Position numbers and translations under genes: made by a program. Shown here in pieces: positions 54,442 to 64,000 of a DNA stretch of 64,000 bases; the first letter of the stretch is position 1, and every line of letters starts with the position of its first letter. The notes under the pieces were generated by a model that worked only from the letters and a program-made list of their open reading frames with translations, had not been told where the DNA came from and did no database searches. Source of the DNA: Stagonosporopsis chrysanthemi (lineage: Eukaryota; Ascomycota; Dothideomycetes; Pleosporales; Didymellaceae); contig JAFISE010000037.1 in assembly GCA_022560025.1 (NCBI GenBank), forward strand, positions 62,001-126,000, in the 5' to 3' direction.

Positions 54442-55885
54442 GACTGCGGAAAACAAAGAAAATCGCAGGTCGCGCGAGGCCGCCAAATGGCGCAGCAGAA
54501 GTTCACGAAACTGATACAAGAATCTGTAATCAGAGACAGACACAGCGGCTGCAGGTTATGGGCGCAGGCAGCGCAAGCAGGCGTGGCGAACGCTGGCAGT
54601 GTGGGCTGGCGAACTCAACACCAAAAGTTGCGGCGGCGCTCTATCGCAACAGTTGCTGAGAACACCAAAGTCGATGTGCAGCCGAGTACCGGGCCGGGAA
54701 AGCAATGAAAAGTATCCTGTGACACGGAGAGGAACACGAAGTTTCAACCCCTAATTACGGTTCGATGGAGGCGATCACGGCAAGTGCGATTTTGATGAAA
54801 AGGTACTCGCAACAGGCAGAGATCGCACAGGTTGAGAAAGAGAAAAGGAGAGATGGGAGACGTCGCTGTTCCCAACTGTTGAACGGGGGCTTCAGGTATG
54901 AAGAGCGATCTGGCACATGGGCCAAAGCGCAAGGTTACGACGAGGAAAATCACTTTACGCCAGCGTCTGTCTCCCCGGACTGGGCAGCCGCTGTTCAGTC
55001 TGTGAATGAGACCCTCGAAGTGGGCTGGCTGGATCCTTCTGACATGCGGCTTTCGGCATATCTGCCTCAAGATTCGCTTCATGTGCGCGAGTGCGCTAGA
55101 GTGCCGTTAGGAAATCGACTTGACCACTCGATTGTTTATGTCTTCTTGCAGCTGATGAAGCTGTGGTTCTTCTGGTTCAGGTCACACTGTAAGGAGCGCT
55201 TAGGGTGTCTTCCTGATCAAGCAGTCAGTCAGGGCGATCAGCGATTGCTTTTACAGATGCTGCGGGCTATAAGCGCATGTGCAAGATGCTGAAGTCCTGG
55301 CATTGACTAGACCATGCCTTGAACAAGCTGCGCCATGCAACTGGAGGAGCAGCAACATCGCGTTCAAGTGCAAAGAGTCGCGATTAAGCTTTTGTCTCTG
55401 ATTGAGATGTGATGTTCTGTTCCAACGGTCCGGTAAGGGCTTGTGGTGGAGATCTTCGCGCTTTACCCGAACCGGACACAGCCTCATCTGATCTATTACA
55501 ACTAGCTGTAGCACAATAAATTCGGAAAACCACAATCTCGATCGCACTGAACTCACGATTGTTGCTTGCCAAAGCTCGAACACCAGATTGAACCTGCCAG
55601 ATGCTCACATAATGGACATTGCTTGACTATCAAAGTTTAAGACAGGATGAAACACGCGCTACTGATCACACATCCCCCGAAAATCACTGGCGATCACAGG
55701 TTGTTTGATAAATGAACATTCATCTTCGTGGATTTAAAATAGATATCATCGCAAAGCGGTCGCACAACAGACCCTATGCTCGAGAACGCCGTAGAACGCC
55801 ATCCCGGCCCTACAACGCCGATGGAGTATATGCAAGAATACAGAAACAGTGATACATCAACTTTTCGTGCGAAAGGAATAGTCGA
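54442..55885. other. Spacer upstream of HPC2 and 3' of NOP56
   Basis: The 1.4-kb region includes the HPC2 promoter next to 54442. One plus-strand frame inside it is listed separately at low confidence. Confidence 0.4.
54765..55292 (+). CDS. Possible small ORF, unknown
   Basis: An uninterrupted 175-codon frame starts with ATG and has a charged N-terminal helix (AEIAQVEKEKRRDGRRR) and a later Trp/Phe-rich stretch. No domain is recognised and no intron signals extend it. It overlaps no other gene. It could equally be a chance frame; transcript data would decide. Confidence 0.2.
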   Translation: MEAITASAILMKRYSQQAEIAQVEKEKRRDGRRRCSQLLNGGFRYEERSGTWAKAQGYDEENHFTPASVSPDWAAAVQSVNETLEVGWLDPSDMRLSAYLPQDSLHVRECARVPLGNRLDHSIVYVFLQLMKLWFFWFRSHCKERLGCLPDQAVSQGDQRLLLQMLRAISACARC

Positions 55886-57601
55886 TCATGCCTTGCTCTT
55901 CTTCTTCTTCTTGCTCTCGCCATCGTCGCCATCTGCTTTCCTCTTCTTCTCCTTCTTTGACTTCTTCTCCGAAACCTCCTCGTCGGCGTTCTTAGACTTT
56001 TTCTTCTCCTTCTTCTCCTTCTTGTCCTTCTTCTCGCGGCGGGCCTGCTCAGTGGCACCGGCAGTGACACCATCGGCCATCTCAACGTCCTCGGTCGCAG
56101 TGGCGGTGGGGTCAGGGATACCAATGTCGGTCATGACGGCGTTCATAGCAGCCTGCATGACAGCGGCATTCTTGGCCGGCGGCGCGCCAGAGGCGTAAAA
56201 CTCGATCCTCTCCTCGACTTGGCGCTTGAGCGCTTCACCGAACTTCGAGGTGGGAGTCTCAGAGAAGTTGTCAATCCTGGATGCAATGGAGCACTTGTTG
56301 GCCAAGAAACGCGAGATTCTGCCCTTAGACTTGGCTCCTGTCTTGCCAATGAACGACGAGTGGTAGATCAGACCATACTTGGGGGTGTTGCCCTTGGTCT
56401 TGAGACTAGTTTTAATTAGCGAAATTGCGTGCAAATCATATAGGTGAGGCTTACGCTCGGAACAGAGCCTTCTCAGCACCGAGAATCTGGACTGTCGAGG
56501 CGGGGTACTTGGACAGGTTGGTCAAAGATCCGGCCTTGGAAATGAGACGAGCGCCGACAGTGTCGCCGATCAGAGCAGCCAGGTTAGGTGCGACCTGGTT
56601 CATCCTGCTGCCGAGGTAGTTCGAGAGCTGCCTACGGTAAGCAGCCAGAGATGCTGTACGCTTCGCGAAAGCCATGACGATCTCCATGTCGGCGGCAGAC
56701 AGATCGCGACCCATGGATGTGCGGGCAGCCTTGATGATGGCGGTCGCGACAGCCTCGTCATCGTCAACACCAGCAGCGAGGTCGTGGGTGTCATCGTCAG
56801 TAAGACGGGACTTGTCGCCAATGATCAGAACGATCTTGGCGTACTGGTCGTTGCTCTGGACAATCTTGGACAGCTCGGGGAAGTGCCATCCGTAGTTCTC
56901 GCGAAGACGCATGCAGAACTGGTTCAGCTGGAGGGAGGTCAGTACTGACATGTGAGACTTCAACGTTGGCAAGACTCACATCCTTGTCAACCTGGTCGAG
57001 CGTAGCAATAGCCTGGATGATGTGGTTGTCCTGCTTGTTCACGCTGAACTTCACTTTAGCGCGAGAGTATGCGTGACCGAGACCAAGGATGGAGCGGTCA
57101 ATGTCGCCGGGCTGGAGCTTCTTGATGAGCTTGCCGGAGTGCTGGCGCAGACCACGGAGCAGGTCAGCGACGACTTCAGAGGTCTGGGCGGTCTCGCAGG
57201 CGAGGTTGGGGAAGGAGGCCTTGATGCTTCCAGCCAAGTTGCTCTCGCTCAATCCGAGAGTGATGGTCTTCTTCTTGCCGGCCTTGGGGAGGTTGGTCTC
57301 GAGGGTCGCGCGCAGGAAGTCGGAGAGGATACCCTCAGAGATGTCGTTAATCTCCTGCAGCGCATCCTGGGTACCTTGGAAAGGTGCAAGACCGACGAGC
57401 TCAACCGTCTTTCCGAACTTGTCGAGATCCTGCACAGCCTTTTGGACTTCGGCAAGGCGGTTGCCAATGGTATCCGGCTGTAGGACTACTTTGAAGACCT
57501 GTGCAGCGCATTAGCGGCATTGTTCGAGCTGGCAGCTACGGATTTGGTGGACATACCGCATAGCCGATGGGGCTTTCGTGGAGGAGGTAGTCGACCGACA
57601 T
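55886..57601 (-). CDS. NOP56: Nop56, box C/D snoRNP core protein
   Basis: Four exons (57601-57557, 57498-56980, 56927-56455, 56405-55886) give 518 residues. Order: NOP5NT domain (YLLHESPIGYAVFKV), coiled-coil NOSIC segment (ILGLGHAYSRAKVKFSVNKQD, split here after AKV), then the Nop domain with VAPNLAALIGDTVGARLI, GSLTNLSKYPASTVQILG and EKALFRALKTKGNTPKYG, and a KKE/D-rich tail of about 80 residues typical of Nop56 and Nop58. The AEKALFRALKT and STVQILGAEKA spelling matches Nop56, not Nop58. It sits in the nucleolus in box C/D snoRNPs with Nop1 and Nop58 and guides rRNA 2'-O-methylation. The first exon has only 15 codons. It is divergent from CCT6. Confidence 0.97.
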
Positions 57602-57862
57602 CGTGATTGTCGCAAAGCTTGATTTGTATCGCGATGTGGTGACGCGAGGCGTAATCCGGCGTGTGGTCGTGATTGAGCTTTGTGAAAGTCGAAAAAGTTC
57701 GTTCTGTGAGTGTGGCTCGTGCGCGCGCTAGAGGTCCCCGCCGACGCTTCCACCAAAATCTCAGAGGGACGCGCTCGGCCAGGCACGCGAAGCAGCAATA
57801 CCCCACGCTGCCATACTGTCTTCTTTCTTGTATTGTCCGATACCCTGAAGACGCCTTGCAAA
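57602..57862. promoter_or_regulatory. Divergent promoter, NOP56 / CCT6
   Basis: A 261-bp region between two highly expressed housekeeping starts, GC-rich on the NOP56 side. Both genes are growth-linked in other fungi, so a shared promoter is plausible. No specific site is claimed. Confidence 0.5.
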
Positions 57863-59824
57863 ATGTCGGCCGCACAGTTGTTGAACCCAAAGGCGGAGTC
57901 GAGGGTAAGCGCCTCGTTGTTTGCAAATAGTCGACCTTGCTAACATTCGCACAGAGGCGCGGGGAAGCTCTCCAGGTGAACATTTCGGCCGGTGAGGGCC
58001 TGCAGAAGGTATGCAGATGCTTTGCAGATGTGTAGGAATTATCTGCTGATCTTCTAATAGGTCCTTGCCTCTAACCTGGGACCCCGCGGTACTTTGAAGA
58101 TGTAAGGTCGCTCCTACAATTGAGAAACTCTGTCGCTGACGATGCCTAGGCTTGTAGATGGTGCCGGTGGAGTAAGTTGCGTAATCTGGATCTCTCTGAA
58201 TGGACTCTGACCTCATAGATCAAACTCACAAAAGATGGAAGTGTTCTGTTGAAAGAGATGGTATGTTTGACGGGCCGGGATCGAATCTTCATGTCTAACA
58301 TCTTCACAGCAAATTCAGAACCCCACCGCCGTACGTAAACTCGTCCAATCGCACTTGAGCATAATCTGATTTGGAGCAGGTCATGATTGCGCGCGCAGCT
58401 ACAGCACAGGACGATATCACAGGAGACGGAACAACGTCAGCAGTTTTATTGATCGGAGAGCTTCTGAAGCAGGCAGACCGCTATATTTCGGAGGGTCTTC
58501 ACCCCCGTGTGATTACAGACGGTTACGACATTGCGAAGACAGAGTCGCTGAAGGTACGGACAATTTGTACACATCAGACGGCAATGGCTGACAGTGGCAG
58601 TTCCTTGATGAATTCAAGCTCGAGAAGGAAGTTGACCGCGAACTTCTGCTCTCCGTTGCCCGCACATCGTTATCCACGAAGCTCGACAGCTCGCTCGCCG
58701 AACAGCTGACCCCCGATATTGTCGATGCCGTGCTTGCTATCTACCAGGCACCAGCGAAGCCCGATCTGCACATGATTGAAATCATGACCATGCAGCACCG
58801 TACCGCCGCCGATACACAGTTGATCAGGGGTCTTGCCCTGGACCACGGCGCCAGGCATCCCGATATGCCCAAAAAGGTCGAGAACGCATACATTCTGACT
58901 TTGAATGTCAGCTTGGAATACGAGAAGTCCGAGATTAACTCCGGTTTCTACTACTCCAGCGCAGAGCAGAGGGAGAAGCTCGTTGAGAGCGAGCGGAGGT
59001 TCGTCGATGACAAGCTGAGGAAGATTGTCGAGCTGAAGAAGGAGGTCTGCGGCGACGATCCTACAAAGGGCTTCGTTGTCGTCAACCAAAAGGGTATTGA
59101 TCCTCTCAGCTTGGACGTCCTGGTCAAGAACGGCATCTTCGCGCTCAGGAGAGCGAAGAGGAGGAACATGGAGCGCCTCCAGCTTGTTTGCGGCGGAACA
59201 GCACAGAACAGTGCCGATGACTTGACACCGGATATCCTTGGTTGGGCTGGTAACGTCTACGAACACACACTGGGCGAGGAGAAGTACACTTTCATCGAGG
59301 ACGTCAAGGAGCCCAAGTCGGTTACTCTTCTCATCAAAGGACCCAACTCGCATACTATCAGCCAGATCAAGGACGCCGTCCGTGACGGTCTGAGGAGTGT
59401 CTACAACATGATTGTTGATAAGAGCGTCGTGCCTGGTGGTGGCGCATTCCAGGTCGCCTGCGCTGCGCGCCTCAACAGCGAGGAGTTCAGGAAGACCGTT
59501 AAGGGCAAGGCGAAGTGGGGTGTCTCAGCTTTCGCCGATGCACTTCTCGTCATCCCCAAGACACTGGCTGCCAACTCTGGCCATGACATCCAGGACTCAC
59601 TTGCTGCTTTGCAAGATGAGCATGCAGAGGGCAATGTGGTCGGTCTCAACTTGGCCACCGGCGAGGCCATGGACCCCATACAAGAAGGTGTCTACGACTC
59701 TTTCCGCGTGCTGCGCAATTGCATAGCTTCAGCCACCGGAATCGCATCAAACCTGCTGCTGTGCGACGAGATGCTTAAGGCACGACAGATGGGACGTGCC
59801 CCCGGCCCTGGTGACGACCAATAG
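57863..59824 (+). CDS. CCT6: T-complex protein 1 subunit zeta (CCT6)
   Basis: Eight exons (57863-57904, 57955-58008, 58061-58101, 58150-58171, 58219-58260, 58310-58330, 58380-58553, 58601-59824) join to 539 residues. It is one of the eight subunits of the cytosolic chaperonin TRiC that folds actin and tubulin. The start AAQLLNPKAESRRRGEALQV and the ATP-site motifs NLGPRGTLKMLVDGAG, LTKDG, DDITGDGTTSAV and VPGGGAFQ are all present, and KGFVVVNQKGIDPLSLDVL is CCT6-specific. Seven introns, all 46-52 nt, crowd into the first 740 bp; exons 4 and 6 are 22 and 21 nt. The last 1.2 kb has none. Length matches yeast Cct6. Confidence 0.97.
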
Positions 59825-62186
59825 TCGCGTCAGTAGAATCATGTAGAAGCTCTACGATAACATCGTCAGGTTGAGACGGATCGAGTTACTCATGGTCTCA
59901 GCCTCGCAACATATCGTCCTGCCTAAATGAAACAATAAAACCAAATGAATCAGATTATGTGATCTTTGCGACTCGAGTCTAGCAGCCAATCGTGATTATT
60001 AAGGTGATATCTAATGCTTGGCCGTCTCTCCACTCGAGTTCGTATCTTTGGAGGCCTGCGATGGATGTGAAGCGAGAGCACGTGCCCCACCAAAGACATT
60101 CAGTCGAGACTGCGGGGCAAACCTCATCCATCATCTTTGCTTTCTCGATGATGGACCTCCTGACAGTAGGTTGCGGACAAAGGCGACATTTCATGCTGTT
60201 TGCGAGGTCATAAATACTGACCATAGCAAGCTGCAGCCATGATGCTCGTCCCTCAGCCAATACAACCCGCTCGCTCAAGCACGGCCACGGCCACTCCCCA
60301 CCTTTTCAGGCAACGGCAGCTGCGACGGGACGCGCACGAACCAAGAGACCCACTCAAATTCAGGCGACGGTGCGCGCAAAGCGTTCTGCTTCCTCACCTC
60401 TAGTCGCATGTACATTTAGGTATGATATAAATTTTTAATTTTTGTTGTCTACTTGTGCAGTGCGAGGATTTGTACGAACTCATTTCTTGCCTTTTACCAG
60501 AAGTGACCGCGAGTCCCGCACAACACTGCACTTACTCAATCTTTGGACCAAACCTCTTGGGTTCAACCCATACTTTTTGCATTTTGGAACATCCTCTCGT
60601 TCTCTAGAACAGGTATCACGCTCTCCAACGAACTTGTCGGTTTGTTTTTGCCAAGTTTATTCGAGGAGCTGCGCTTTTTTTAAGTTTTGCTTGGGCAAAG
60701 ACGAAGAAGGATGAACTTGGCGTGTGCTTTGTCCAAGCGCTTCGAACTGGTAGCGCTCCGCTGTGTTTAATTTCGACAACCACACATCCATTTTCACTAA
60801 TACAACGGCCTGGCCGTCAGCAGCTTTAGTTCACGTCTCACGAGATGCTCCTGACAGCTTGTTGAGTGCCTTAATTGTGCAACTTGTTGCTAGACTCTTA
60901 CCCTGGTTTCTCCTGCGTTTCGTCGATCTGACAGTACACCTACAGAATTGATCGGTTCTACCACATCCCTGCTAAGAGTCTACGTGATGCGTACACAAGC
61001 TTGGAAAGTTGACAGCGATGAAAGCTGGGCCACAGTCACGAACAATTACATTCACTTTCATTAGGCTGAGGGAAGAAACCTCGACGAGTATCGGAGTGTC
61101 GTCAGCCGTCGCGTTTCCTATCAATTGGCCATCTCATCAGGCTGCACCCTCAAGAGTCCTCTCTGACTACTCTCTTTCCTCCGTGTCTATTTCTGCACCC
61201 CTTACTCTTCGAGTCTTCTTTAATAAAGTCATCCGTTTACCGCGCTGCCCAACATTCCTCGGCAAAGTGCCTGTCCTCCCTTCGACACGTTCGGCCGGCG
61301 TTACCGAATGATGCAAGAGCTAGGCTTCGGCACGAGCACATGCTCTACGACTGCATACGGATGCTCTAGAAGTGGTTTGCATTGAGCTGTGCAACGTACG
61401 CAGATCATCCGTCCATGGTGTTCGACTCCCTCCCGTGACGGCAAGATGTCTGCGTGATACTTCTTACGGACTTTCTCGTAAGGCGCGCGTCGTTGAGACT
61501 CAACTGAAGGTGCAAAATCATATTGTCCTGGAGGCACTAACACGTTGTGGCTACGTGCAAGGTGTGGCGCAACCTTGCGTTTCAGTTCTTGAGCCTTCAT
61601 TTCAGGCCTATCTTGTGTTTCGCCTCATACGGTCTCATTTAAGTCGTCTAGTACCCCGCCTCAGACACGTTCTCGCCAGATCATGCATTCACTTGTTGAC
61701 TTCGGTGCTTGCCATGGCGGTTCACTGTAATAGGTTGTTGCTTAGAGCCTGAAAATATCACAAGTGAAGAACGACTGGCCCTCCGGGGTGTGAGCAGAAT
61801 CGTACAAGGCGAGGAAGCAGGACCGAGATTTGAGAAGTGTTGAGTTCAGAGTGAAGAGCTCGATTCTTTCACTTGCTGACAATCGCGGTTGCCCTGGCGG
61901 CGCGCCAAGAAGCAAGGTCGACGCAGGTACAAACACTTGCATACCGCTCCTCGGCTCCCTTGCTTGCACGCACCTCCCCACCACACTCTTTACGCCCACT
62001 TCCACTCTACAGCGAAACTTCTCCACTCGGCTTTGCCCGACTCACCTTCCTTTCCACCAGCTGCAGGCAGTCAGTCACTCATTATCACTCCTTCTTGCGC
62101 ATCAGGAAACTCCGCAAGAGCTTGAAAGCTATCTTTGAGCAGTAAAGTTACTTCGAGCATTCCATAACACTCACTTCATAGCCATC
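59825..62186. other. Gene-poor spacer, 2.4 kb
   Basis: Frames up to 126 codons (61372-61752 plus) have no domain. The part before 62187 is C- and T-rich and should be the promoter and leader of the GH17 gene. No RNA gene or repeat recognised. Confidence 0.4.
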
Positions 62187-63581
62187 ATGAAGTCCATCGT
62201 TATTGCCGGCGCTCTCGCGGCGATCCTGGGCACTGCGAGCTGTCACCCCCTCAGTATGTTGCATCTACATCCACAGTGAATGACAGAGCGCTAACAATTT
62301 GCAGACGTCAAGCGCGACTACGTCACGGAGATTGTCTATGTCACGGAGCTTGTCAATGATGCCGTCGTCTATGTGGACCAGGACGGCGTGCCCTTCTCCA
62401 CTTCCATCGTAGAGCGCACAACCGCCACGACGTCTGTGGAGGTGTTCACCACGTCTGAGGCGATTCCTACAGTAGCTCCAGCTGTGACATCTTCGACTCC
62501 AGATGTGGCGGTTCCCTCAACCATTCCTGCCCCGCCAGCTTCGTCGAGTCTGCCTTTGTTCTCTCTCCTGGTGCCCCAGCCTGAGCCATCGTCAGTTGAA
62601 GCTGAGAACGTGCCTAGCACAACCGCAGTCGAGTCTGCTTACGTCCCACCCCCACCTCCTCCTCCGTCCACCACGCCAGCGTCAGTGTCAGCCTCCGAGC
62701 CGTCTTCAGCCCCAGTCTCCTCATCTGTTGCTGCGCCCGCACCGCCCCAGGCTACTGAAGTGGACACGGAATATGGTGCTGGTCTCCCAATTGGTGTGAC
62801 GTATGATCCTTTCACGGGCTCACAGGGTGATAGCCGCTGCAAGACTGATGCTGAGATCGCCGATGAGTTCAGCCGCATGGGCTCCTACAAGATTGTCCGC
62901 ATCTATGGCATGGGCTGCAACATCGTCCCTCTCGCCATCCAAAACGCTCAGAAGAATGGCCAGACGATTATGGGCGGTGCGTACCTCAGCAACAAGGGTA
63001 ACGGCGAGGACCTTAGTGCTGTCATCACTACCTGGAAGGACGCTATCGACGAGTACGCTGGTGGCAGCTGGGACATTCTGAAGCTGTTCTCTGTCGAGAA
63101 CGAACGCCTCAACGACCACGATATGACTGCCTCTGAGATCGTCGATGCCATTCGTCGCGGCCGTGACCAGCTCCGTGGTGTCGGCTATAACGGTCCCGTC
63201 GGCGCTGTCGACACCGTGCCCGCAACCATTGACAATCCCTCTATCTGTAAGGCAGCCGATGTTGTCATGGTCAATTGCCACGCATTCTTCGATCAGAACA
63301 CTGCTGCCGAGGACGCTGGCACCTTCGTCAAGGGCGAGATTGAGCGAGTCAAGACTGCTTGTAACACCAATCGAGTTATCATCACCGAGACCGGCTGGCC
63401 TCATCAGGGCGACAAGAACGGCAAGGCTGTTCCCTCTCCAGAGAACCAAGCCAAGGCAATTGCTTCTATTCGTAGCGAGCTCACCTCGGATGTCTTCCTC
63501 TTCAACGCGTTCGACTCACCCTGGAAGTCGGACTGGGCCGCCTCTTTCAACGCCGAGCGTTACTGGGGAATCGTTGAGTAG
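62187..63581 (+). CDS. GH17 cell-wall beta-1,3-glucanase/transglucosylase (Scw-like)
   Basis: Exons 62187-62253 and 62305-63581 (51-nt intron, CTAAC branch) give 447 residues. A signal peptide (MKSIVIAGALAAILGTASC) is followed by a Lys-Arg Kex2 site at residues 25-26. A Ser/Thr/Pro-rich stretch of about 140 residues with an eight-proline run comes next, likely O-mannosylated. The GH17 barrel starts at GAGLPIGVTYDPF; the acid/base is E289 in SVENER and the nucleophile is E384 in ITETGWPHQG. Length and the Kex2 site fit the Scw4/Scw10/Scw11 group, soluble cell-wall proteins that remodel beta-1,3-glucan. There is no GPI signal at the C-terminus. Confidence 0.94.
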
Positions 63582-64000
63582 ATGAATATGTGCAGCTCAG
63601 GCCGGCACCATAGGCATCATAGGCGTACTATTCCTTCCAACACGCAGCTAGTTTCTGTGTATCTCATTTCGCACCACGCCCACCAACAGCTCTGGACTCT
63701 GTAAGTGTGTGGCAGGCAAGCATTTCTGGACCATCATGGGTCACAAGGATATGCATCATGTAACATAGATAGTGACCGAGATCACGAATACATGTATGAT
63801 GAACAAATGAAGTGTCCGCTGCTGTCATTATTGTGTTCACCAACTAACAACACTGTGACTCTCTTTCTCGTGTCTTGCAGATGTGCAAGCGCCTGAAGTT
63901 CATGTTGATGAAAATGTGATTACTACTTACTATATAGTGTGGAAACCAGAAGCGTAAAAAAATTTGTATCGACCAACCATGCAATCAAGGCCTACTCAGC
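63582..64000. other. 3' flank of the GH17 gene to window end
   Basis: No gene seen; the GH17 transcript should end here. Confidence 0.4.

Noticed and set aside
1..64000. CRISPR arrays, rRNA genes, operons or intact transposons
   Set aside because: None was seen. I looked for spaced repeats, 5S-like motifs, terminal inverted repeats with transposase frames, and reverse-transcriptase motifs, by eye only.

Overview
The window is nuclear DNA of a filamentous ascomycete (Pezizomycotina; a Dothideomycete is my guess, but sequence alone does not settle it). The evidence is the gene set and structure: short introns of about 45-95 nt with GTAAGT/GTATGT donors, CTAAC/CTGAC branch points and CAG/TAG acceptors, a Zn2Cys6 regulator, a fungal-type delta-9 desaturase with a C-terminal cytochrome b5, a GPI-anchored PEBP protein, a secreted RNase T2 and a GH17 wall enzyme. 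Gene models below were built by hand by joining exons in frame. All reading frames close, but splice sites are predictions.

Layout. 1-8 kb: C-terminal end of a probable fungal transcription factor, a DHDPS-family aldolase, an omega-type glutathione transferase, adenylosuccinate synthetase and a GPI-anchored PEBP protein. 9-21 kb: a BTB protein with a RING finger embedded in it, the delta-9 desaturase, the SAGA deubiquitinase Ubp8, an intron-containing tRNA-Ser(CGA), an RMND1/DUF155 mitochondrial protein and the HOPS subunit Vps41. 21-27 kb: a kinase-like pseudogene, a tRNA-Asp(GTC) gene with two introns, and a BTB protein. 27-33 kb: Rsa3 and the Ski3 gene, which is split in two by an inversion. 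33-41 kb: an Rsc1/2-type bromodomain-BAH protein divergent from Otu1, then an AnmK-type sugar kinase. 42-50 kb: a Zn2Cys6 regulator, a nearly 5 kb stretch without recognisable genes, and RNase T2. 50-64 kb: an unknown nuclear-type protein, the HIR subunit Hpc2, Nop56 divergent from Cct6, and a GH17 glucanase.

Most of these are housekeeping genes of unrelated pathways. There is no biosynthetic cluster, CRISPR array or intact transposon. Nop56, Rsa3 and tRNA genes serve ribosome and translation supply. Ubp8, Rsc1/2 and Hpc2 act on chromatin. Ski3 acts in cytoplasmic RNA decay.

Two observations stand out. (1) The tRNA-Asp gene carries, besides a normal 17-nt intron at 37/38, a 51-nt intron after nucleotide 10 that has every mark of a spliceosomal mRNA intron. 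Only its removal restores the acceptor stem and the D arm. (2) SKI3 is broken into two open, divergently oriented genes: the first 295 codons lie on the minus strand and the remaining 1144 codons on the plus strand, back to back over a 321-bp spacer. This is what a local inversion of the promoter and 5' part would leave.
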